Shown here: positions 57,211-64,000 of the stretch, piece after piece
How positions within the stretch are numbered: the first letter of the stretch is position 1
How the letters are laid out: the number at the start of each line of letters is the position of its first letter
DNA from: Bacteroidota bacterium
GTDB lineage: Bacteria; Bacteroidota; Ignavibacteria; Kryptoniales; JAKASW01
Assembly: GCA_021789975.1 (NCBI GenBank)
Contig: JAJYIT010000004.1
Location: 1 to 64,000 of the forward strand
Length of the DNA stretch: 64,000 nucleotides
Direction of reading: 5' to 3'
Notes under the pieces: model-generated
Seen by the model: the letters and a program-made list of their open reading frames with translations, nothing else
What the model was told of the DNA's origin: nothing
The model's database searches: none
Made by a program: the position numbers and the translations under genes

Positions 57211-59034
57211 CTATGATAACGCATCTTCCATGACTCTTGCGGCTACCTCGTACTTCTTGAAAGGGGGAAGAAAGTAGGCTCCCGCGACAGCGCCTTTAAT
57301 TTCTCTTAGAAGTTTTGCCGATATCTCGATCCCTATCTTTGCAGCCTCATCTCCTGCCCGAAACATTCTCTCCCTGACCTTCGCGGGTATGTTTATTCCG
57401 GGGATCTCGTGATGAAGAAACTCGGCATGCTTATGGCTTCGAAGGGGTAGTATTCCCGCTATGACAGGGACCTTCAATGTCTCAACCACTTTCAGAAACT
57501 TGGTGAACGTATCAATTTCGTAGATGGGCTGCGTGAAAATGACCTCTGCCCCCGACTCCACTTTTCGGACTAGTTTCTCCATCTCATAGTCGAAATTTTC
57601 AGTTGAAGGGTTTGCCGCGCAGGCAATCAGGAAGGATGATGACTCACCAGATTGGTTTCCCATCGAATCCAGTCCAGAGTTCATGTTCCTTACTATCTTT
57701 ATTAGTCCAACTGAGTCTATATCGAACACCGATTGTGCTTGTGGAAGGTCCCCAATCTTGGCTGGGTCCCCCGTGATAACGAGAATATTTCGGACACCAA
57801 GTGCATGTGCGCCCAGGAGTTCAGCCTGCAAACCTATCATGTTTCTGTCGCGAGTCGCAAGGTGGGTTATCGCCTCGATCCCGACCTCGCTCTGGACGAG
57901 ATGAGAAATGGCTATCGAGCTCATCCTTATCCTGGCGCGCGCGCCGTCGGTGATGTTCACTGCATCAAAGCCATGCTGCTTGCAGAACCTTGCGCCTTCG
58001 AGGACGGATGACATGTCCAGGCCTCTTGGGATGTCGAGTTCAACAGTTGCAACGAATTTCTTTCCGATCTTGGCAGAAAATTCTGACCGCCTGTGCAAGA
58101 CCTGCTCAGGTGTTTCTTCTTCCACGGTTGTTCTTGAACGAACCGCAATCGGTATGCGATCTATCTTGACACCTTGAACTGCCTCGGCAATAGCCCTGAT
58201 GTGAGAGGGAGTTGAACCGCAGCAGGCGCCCACAACGGTGACGCCGGCTTCTACGAGCTGTTTGGCATAAGTGGCGAGGTATTCTGGAGTAGCATGATAT
58301 ATTGATCTGCCGTCTACGAGAGTCGGTATCCCCGCGGCGGGTTGTGCCGACAAAACGACATCCTCAGAATATACCGACTTGATGATCCCGTACATGCGCT
58401 GCGGCCCTACGGTGCAGTTGGACCCGACGACATCGACACCCTTTGACTTGATGTGCCTGACAACTTCGACGGGAAATTCCGTCGCCAGGATTGCGCCGTC
58501 TTCAGAAAAAGTCTTCTGAGCAATGATCGGAATCTCAGGGGATACTTCCTTCGCGGCGTCGATAGCCGCATCCAGTTCGTTCAAGTCTAAGAAAGTTTCG
58601 AGTATGAGAAGATCCACTCCGGATTTGACGAGAATGCCTATTTGCTCCTTGAAAACCTCTTTCGCGTCGGAAAGTTTGGTCTTGCCGAGCGGTTCGAGCA
58701 GCCTTCCTGTCGGCCCGACTGCTCCCGCTACATAGACTGTGTCGCCGGCCGCTCTCTTTGCTATCTCTACTCCCGATCTGTTAATGTCTTCCAGTCTTTC
58801 GTCAAGGTGATAAGCTTCGAGGCGCATCCGATTGCCGGAGAAGGTGTTCGTTTCAATAATCTCGGCGCCTGCCTGTATGTACTCGCTATGTGCCCTTTCA
58901 ACTATATCCGGATTCTTGAAGTTGTGGATCTCGGGAGGCTTTTCTGCATACTCATAGAGTTCTAGGAGTGTTCCCATCGCGCCGTCGCAGATTATGACGC
59001 CATCTTTCAGCCTTTCACGGAACGGTTTCTTCAT
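57211..59034 (-). CDS. Bifunctional homocysteine S-methyltransferase / methylenetetrahydrofolate reductase
   Basis: N-terminal DGAMGTLLE…ETNTFSGNRMRLEAY…VVGACCGSTPSHIRAI (Zn Cys pair); C-terminal MetF GLQAELLGAHALGVRNILVITGDPAKIGDLPQA, VIFTQPIYEIDTF. Confidence 0.94.
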   Translation of the reverse strand: MKKPFRERLKDGVIICDGAMGTLLELYEYAEKPPEIHNFKNPDIVERAHSEYIQAGAEIIETNTFSGNRMRLEAYHLDERLEDINRSGVEIAKRAAGDTVYVAGAVGPTGRLLEPLGKTKLSDAKEVFKEQIGILVKSGVDLLILETFLDLNELDAAIDAAKEVSPEIPIIAQKTFSEDGAILATEFPVEVVRHIKSKGVDVVGSNCTVGPQRMYGIIKSVYSEDVVLSAQPAAGIPTLVDGRSIYHATPEYLATYAKQLVEAGVTVVGACCGSTPSHIRAIAEAVQGVKIDRIPIAVRSRTTVEEETPEQVLHRRSEFSAKIGKKFVATVELDIPRGLDMSSVLEGARFCKQHGFDAVNITDGARARIRMSSIAISHLVQSEVGIEAITHLATRDRNMIGLQAELLGAHALGVRNILVITGDPAKIGDLPQAQSVFDIDSVGLIKIVRNMNSGLDSMGNQSGESSSFLIACAANPSTENFDYEMEKLVRKVESGAEVIFTQPIYEIDTFTKFLKVVETLKVPVIAGILPLRSHKHAEFLHHEIPGINIPAKVRERMFRAGDEAAKIGIEISAKLLREIKGAVAGAYFLPPFKKYEVAARVMEDALS

Positions 59035-59157
59035 GGACAAACGCAATCACCCTTTCAGTATTGTGTGAATATATAAATTACCAAATTTCTCGAGGAATAC
59101 AAGAAGTGGTGCAACATTTGATAATCCGGTTGCGTAAAATGAAGGAAACTTCCTGAG

Positions 59158-61527
59158 ATGACGAGGGTCTTCGCAAAGATATTGCTGGCTTTCTTCCTCC
59201 TGGTAACAGAAAGAGTTGCGCAGCAGACTTTTGCCGTGAGCGGGAAGGTATATGACTCAAAAACCAGTGAGCCACTGCCTTATGCAAATGTAAGAGTCGC
59301 TGGGACATCGGCCGGCACAATCACAAACCTCGACGGATCATATCTTCTCTCCGTGGCTCCCGGCAAATGTATTCTGATTTACAGCTATATCGGGTATCGT
59401 GCCGACACGGTGACTCTGCTTGTGAACCGGAACATCACTCGCGACGCGCGTCTCCGGCCTGCGGATATTGTTCTCCCGGAAGTTCTCACTGTCGCAGAAG
59501 ATCCGGCCAACGCCATCATTCGCAGGGCAATCAGGGAGAAACACAAATGGGCAAAGCTGCTGCACTCTTATGAGTTCAAAGCATTCACGCGCATGACTTT
59601 CTACAGGGATACATCGATAGCAGGCATCACCGAATCATACAGCGACGGCTATTGGCAAAAGGGGGATACGCTTCGCGAAGTCGTGACTCAGAAGCGTGAG
59701 ACGGAAAATCTTCCCGCAACTAACATGGTCGCCTCAGTCGGCGGAATTGTGAACTTCACGGATGATGTAATTGGCCTGATGGGATATAAGTTCGTCGGTC
59801 CAATCGCCGAAGACGCATTCGATTACTGTAAGTACAAATTGTTGAAGACTTTTCGCAAGGACGGCTTCGAGGTCTACGAAATAGAGGTGATACCTGGTTC
59901 GCGAATCGTTCCCCTGTTTTCGGGCGAGATCATGATCGCCGACTCTTCATTCGCAGTTGTGGGAATCGACCTCCGGCCGAACGATGCGTTCAACATACCT
60001 TTCACAAGCGATCTGAAGTTGAATTACGGTCAGCGGTATTCCTTATACGACGATAGATTCTGGATGCCGACGGACATAACGGTGGGATTCGGAGCGAAGA
60101 TTGGGTTTGCAGGCTTGTCAATTCCTAAGATCGTCTTTGACCAGACATCGGTGATTTACAATTACAAGATAAACACCTCAATTCCGGACTCTATTTTCGG
60201 GAAGAAAGAACTGGTCGTCGACTCAAACGCAGCAAAGTACGATTCGACATTCTGGAGTGAGCACGAGGTGCTTTCGCTGACAGTCGCCGAAAAGAAGGCG
60301 TACCTGACACTTGACAGCACACAGACGCTTCAGAAGCAGTTCAAACCTACCGGAGCGACCGCAACGCTGCTGGGAAGCCAGAACTCCATCTCGGTTCTCA
60401 AATACCTGGACCTGAGATATGACAGGGTTGAAGGTCTCTTTCTCGGTGGGACCTACACCTACACAAGCAAGCCGGGGCATGCATCGCTGAGGATTTCAAG
60501 TGGAGGAACGAGTTTCTCGCAGCTGACCTCATGGGGGTGGAGCTTGAGCGCACATGCGGGCTACGGAATTTCGGACAGGCTTTTCAAATGGAAACTTGGC
60601 GGCGGAATTCCGTTCGGAAATGGAAACATGTTCGAGGTGGGAGCAGAAGCATACAGGGACATCGCACGCTTCCCTGACGGCGACTTCTATCCGACGATTG
60701 TCACGTCGGTCTTTTCTTTGTTCGGCCGCGATGATTATAGTGATTATTACATGACCTACGGCTGGAGGGCACATCTGAGCGCCAGTCCGATGAACGATTT
60801 CAAGGCGGTCTTAACTTTCCTTTCCGAAAGCGAGACGAGCAATACGAACCATACCAACTTCAATCTTCTCTCCTTTGGTCACGCATATCGACCTAACCCG
60901 CCGATTGCTGACGGTCAGATGCGAAGCCTGCAGTTGGATCTCCGGTTCGGTGGAGACAGAGTTCCGTTTGGAATTATGCCGGTAGACGCCGTGGAGCTCT
61001 CTGCGGAATATTCGTCTCACGCATTGATGGGGAGCGATTTCAGTTTTAGCCGATACTATCTGACGGCGTTCTCCCATGTTGCGACTTTCCTTCAAAGCTA
61101 TCTCTTCCCCCCGCAGCTTCAAGTGAGATTCGCAGGTGGATATTCGACGGGGACGCTTCCGCCGCAAAGGGACTTCGTCCTCGATTCCCAGCTTGGACGG
61201 TTTGCTGAGTTCGGTGTCTTCCAAACCGCATATCCGAGAGAGTTTGTCGGCGACAGTTTCGTAATGTTCTCCGCCGAGCAGAATTTCAGGAACGTGCCCT
61301 TCCTGCTGGCGGGGATCCCGTTCTTGTACAAAAGCGGGATGGAAGTTCTGGTCGATGCATCCGCTGCAAATTCATGGCTGGGGGGCAGGTCAACGACACA
61401 CGGTTGGTACTGCGAAGCTGGAGTCGGGCTTGGAAAAATATTCGGTTTCATCCGCGCCGACCTGACATACCGGCTGAGCAAGCCGAACAATTTGTTTTTC
61501 ACGGTCGGGGTAAGCAGCCTACTCTAA
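59158..61527 (+). CDS. DUF5686 / carboxypeptidase-like regulatory domain outer-membrane protein
   Basis: Signal peptide; VSGKVYDSKTSEPLPYANVRVAGTSAGTITNLDGSYLLSVAPG…LIYSYIGYR; NAIIRRAIREKHKWAKLLHSYEFKAFTRMT (DUF5686). Confidence 0.9.
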   Translation: MTRVFAKILLAFFLLVTERVAQQTFAVSGKVYDSKTSEPLPYANVRVAGTSAGTITNLDGSYLLSVAPGKCILIYSYIGYRADTVTLLVNRNITRDARLRPADIVLPEVLTVAEDPANAIIRRAIREKHKWAKLLHSYEFKAFTRMTFYRDTSIAGITESYSDGYWQKGDTLREVVTQKRETENLPATNMVASVGGIVNFTDDVIGLMGYKFVGPIAEDAFDYCKYKLLKTFRKDGFEVYEIEVIPGSRIVPLFSGEIMIADSSFAVVGIDLRPNDAFNIPFTSDLKLNYGQRYSLYDDRFWMPTDITVGFGAKIGFAGLSIPKIVFDQTSVIYNYKINTSIPDSIFGKKELVVDSNAAKYDSTFWSEHEVLSLTVAEKKAYLTLDSTQTLQKQFKPTGATATLLGSQNSISVLKYLDLRYDRVEGLFLGGTYTYTSKPGHASLRISSGGTSFSQLTSWGWSLSAHAGYGISDRLFKWKLGGGIPFGNGNMFEVGAEAYRDIARFPDGDFYPTIVTSVFSLFGRDDYSDYYMTYGWRAHLSASPMNDFKAVLTFLSESETSNTNHTNFNLLSFGHAYRPNPPIADGQMRSLQLDLRFGGDRVPFGIMPVDAVELSAEYSSHALMGSDFSFSRYYLTAFSHVATFLQSYLFPPQLQVRFAGGYSTGTLPPQRDFVLDSQLGRFAEFGVFQTAYPREFVGDSFVMFSAEQNFRNVPFLLAGIPFLYKSGMEVLVDASAANSWLGGRSTTHGWYCEAGVGLGKIFGFIRADLTYRLSKPNNLFFTVGVSSLL

Positions 61528-61700
61528 CCAGTCGGTGGCCGGATGAAGGAATTCGAAGCTATCGCGATTTGATGCTCAGTGAAACACAACGCCAGGCAGT
61601 GGCGGGGGAGTTTTCAGAGGGGCGCTGGCTGAATTTCGGGCCCGACGGACTTGTCCGATTCCATCGGGCCCATCATGACATCGACACTTTGCGAATGTTG

Positions 61701-61743
61701 GTAAACCTTGTCAAGGTTTCCCTTTACCCTTGACAAGGTTTAC
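61701..61743. repeat. 16-bp perfect inverted repeat whose arms are themselves near-palindromic
   Basis: GTAAACCTTGTCAAGG (61701-61716) … CCTTGACAAGGTTTAC (61728-61743), 11-nt loop. Confidence 0.8.
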
Positions 61744-61827
61744 CGCTTCAAACGCTTACAAAGTAACACGATTATTTCGTCAACAATCCGCCAGACACCA
61801 CGGCGGATTTCTGCAGCAGTGTCTTTG

Positions 61828-62091
61828 TCACTTCTGCATCAACATCTTCTTCGTCTGGTTCACTCCGGGTCCGGTCAACCGGTAGAAGTAAACACCGCTT
61901 GGCAATCTTGAAGCATTGAAGGTCACGGAGTGAATACCCGCTTCTTGTGATTCGTTTAGAAGTGTTGCCACTTCTCTTCCAAGTGCATCGTAGACCTTCA
62001 GAGTAACATAGCCGTCGGATGATAGCTTGTAGCTGATAGTCGTGGTAGGATTAAAGGGAATCGGATAATTCTCCAGAGCTCCATCCTTCAA
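61828..62091 (-). pseudogene. Orphan T9SS type A C-terminal sorting domain
   Basis: ENYPIPFNPTTTISYKLSSDGYVTLKVYDALGREVATLLNESQEAGIHSVTFNASRLPSGVYFYRLTGPGVNQTKKMLMQK; frame upstream closes within about 100 nt, so the passenger is missing. Confidence 0.85.
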
Positions 62092-62176
62092 TCGCTGATC
62101 GCCGGCTGCTTTCGAAGATCCCGCTTGAAAGAACTGCTCATAGCTTCCATCGGCATTCTCGCAGGGTGTCTCCGTA

Positions 62177-62359
62177 ATGCAAAACGTAAAGCGATGGAGG
62201 AACAGCAGTCAGATCCAGAGGTGGACCGCTACGGCGTTATTGGAAGCAGAGAAGAAGTTCAGAAAGATAACGGGATTTAAATCGATGAGCGTACTGGTTG
62301 CTGCGCTCGATGAAGAATACCGACGAAGAACACTTGACACCAAACAATTAGCAGCATAA
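62177..62359 (+). mobile_element. C-terminal fragment of a transposase (mutator-like)
   Basis: NVKRWRNSSQIQRWTATALLEAEKKFRKITGFKSMSVLVAALDEEYRRRTLD resembles transposase C-termini (VKRWR..xxxRWxAxALLEAEKxFRxxxGY). Confidence 0.6.
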
Positions 62360-62557
62360 TTTTATGCCTCGGATACACTTCGCCTTCGGAATTCCAACGG
62401 AGAAAGGGGCATCATCCTTATTAAGCTTGGTGCGTACCTGGTGAAACTTTGTACAATATCTCGCACGCTGGAATTTGCAGTTGGTTTCCTATGTGCTGTT
62501 ACTGCTGGGCAACTCGCTCAGCGATTGACGACCCGAACCACGATGCACACTCTCGGG

Positions 62558-64000
62558 CTACGGCCTGATTCCTATCTCCATCTCATGCCTCTGCACCACA
62601 TATTCCGAATACGGCGCGATATAAACATTCTTGATCGTCGGTGCTAGATTGTCGTCACTGCCCTGCCTCAGAACTAGCACGATGCTGTTCGTCCCTTTCA
62701 TATTCAGCCATCCATCAGGCAAATAGAAATCCTTTTGCGGGCCGCGCGATGAGTACCTGCCGAACAATCTGCCATTGATCCAGATCTGTGCGCTTCCTGT
62801 CGACTCCATGTGCAGCCGCCATGGAATTATCCAGCCGGGTTTTGCAGGCAAAGTGAAATCGCCTCTGTACCATGTTATGCCGTCGGTCTGTGCTGCCTGC
62901 GAAAATCGTGTGAATGGTTTCCAGTTTAAGTTGTCGAATGATGTTTTCTCCCACCCCGCAATCTCTCCGGCAAGTTCATAATGATATTTCAGACTCACAT
63001 CAAGTGGTTCGGGGGTTCCCCACTTCAGGACGACAGGTCTCCATATGCCGCCGCCGCCCTGCGTGTTCTGAACATAAAGGGCAATAACATTCTCTCCCGG
63101 TTTGCCTAATTTTGCGAGCGAGACGGTGAACGGTATGTCATAACCGTAGTTGTCGGCCGCGAAGTGTCCGTTGACAAAAACAAACGCATTGTCGTCCACA
63201 CCCTTGAAAGTAATCGACGTGTTTGACCTAAGAGCTTCTTCCGTAAGCATTACACTCTTCCTGAACCACCATCCTTTGTTGGGCCTGATGAAGCTTTGAC
63301 TACCGTTCCCGACTTTGACTTCGTGCCAGGACGCGTCGTTGAAATCCGGAGATGCCTGCTGAGGGCTGTTCTTCGGCAACGGTTCCGGCTTCGGTGAATG
63401 CTTCCAATCATCCAGTGCGGTGATCTGGCCGTCCGCGGAATAGGAGATCGACTTGAGTCCCTTGTGCTGTTCCATGAATCCACCGTTTGGCCATCCTTCA
63501 TTTTCATAATAAATGTCTATCTGGTGTTTTCCTGCGCTCAATTCCGTGGCTGACAAACTCTCCTCGTCGCTCCCTGTCAGACCAGGCACAACTTTGCCAT
63601 CAACCAGCACGGAATGCCAATCATCGTAATAGTAATCGCACTTAAGCAGTCCATTCTTCAGGAACGTAAATTCGCCGGAGTAGACCGTGTAACCACCCCT
63701 GGTGTCACCATCGATATCGAGAGGAAGAATGCTATCGCCACTTACGGGTGCTTCTTTCCAGGCGACTTCAGTTTGTGCTTGTGCGTCCGACCTGACCTTC
63801 AGGTCTCTTATCGGGATCGGGCGTAATGTGAAGTCGGGCGTCGTAAATGAAAAATTCACCATACCTGTTCTTGGAGATATGACACTTCTCACGGGCTTAC
63901 CGTCCATCGTCACCGATGAAACTTTGCCGGCGGCCAGCACGGCAAAAGTGTTGTCCCCCGGCCGGGTCTGCAGACGCAACCCAAGATCACTTCCATTGTG
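62558..64000 (-). CDS. C-terminal part of a glycoside hydrolase with beta-galactosidase jelly-roll-type domains (truncated by window edge)
   Basis: FNDASWHEVKVGNGSQSFIRPNKGWWFRKSV, FKGVDDNAFVFVNGHFAADNYGYDIPFTV, ITWYRGDFTLPAKPGWIIPWRLHMESTGSAQIWINGRLFGRYSSRGPQKDFYLP; frame open to base 64000. Confidence 0.8.
   Translation of the reverse strand, partial: HNGSDLGLRLQTRPGDNTFAVLAAGKVSSVTMDGKPVRSVISPRTGMVNFSFTTPDFTLRPIPIRDLKVRSDAQAQTEVAWKEAPVSGDSILPLDIDGDTRGGYTVYSGEFTFLKNGLLKCDYYYDDWHSVLVDGKVVPGLTGSDEESLSATELSAGKHQIDIYYENEGWPNGGFMEQHKGLKSISYSADGQITALDDWKHSPKPEPLPKNSPQQASPDFNDASWHEVKVGNGSQSFIRPNKGWWFRKSVMLTEEALRSNTSITFKGVDDNAFVFVNGHFAADNYGYDIPFTVSLAKLGKPGENVIALYVQNTQGGGGIWRPVVLKWGTPEPLDVSLKYHYELAGEIAGWEKTSFDNLNWKPFTRFSQAAQTDGITWYRGDFTLPAKPGWIIPWRLHMESTGSAQIWINGRLFGRYSSRGPQKDFYLPDGWLNMKGTNSIVLVLRQGSDDNLAPTIKNVYIAPYSEYVVQRHEMEIGIRP

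Noticed and set aside
62165-62235. Minus-strand frame DLTAVPPSLYVLHYGDTLRE as an extension of the T9SS protein
   Set aside because: Not in frame with the sorting domain, and the plus strand of the same interval has good transposase similarity.

Overview
The window looks like a chromosome segment from an FCB-group bacterium. The only support for that placement is a T9SS C-terminal sorting domain and a DUF5686/CarboxypepD_reg protein (Bacteroidota/Ignavibacteriota-like, inference). From left to right it contains: (i) a decayed SpoIIE-type phosphatase fragment and a DinB/YfiT protein; (ii) a sigma-54 activator with V4R/XylR_N-type sensor, divergent from an operon of M20 hydrolase, acetate kinase and a degenerate acetate-kinase paralog, with an 18-bp operator-like palindrome and a -24/-12-like promoter between them; (iii) a ~22 kb minus-strand Wzx/Wzy-type polysaccharide locus (wzx, acyltransferase, several glycosyltransferases, methyltransferase, polymerase-like protein, two AsnB-type amidotransferases, sugar-phosphate transferase, Wzi-like protein, SLBB exporter, Wzz), in which one glycosyltransferase has an in-frame TGA and another lacks a canonical start codon; (iv) a housekeeping block (mnmE, mnmG, murQ, mfd) with two perfect 14-bp parS-type palindromes; (v) a decayed toxin-antitoxin locus and an IS256-type transposase pseudogene; (vi) typA, efp, accB, accC, gcvH, gcvPA, guaA, TPR/LpoA-like genes and radC; (vii) a fatty acid hydroxylase, tRNA-Val(CAC) with an abutting degenerate tRNA-like copy, a bifunctional homocysteine methyltransferase/MTHFR, a DUF5686 protein, mobile and T9SS remnants, and a truncated glycoside hydrolase. 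The most unusual items are the acetate-kinase-pseudoenzyme operon, the parS pair without parAB, the tRNA-like copy with a UUA-positioned anticodon, the start-codon lesions, and several hairpin-forming or purine-skewed spacers. No CRISPR array or rRNA was recognised. All calls come from reading motifs; no database search was run.
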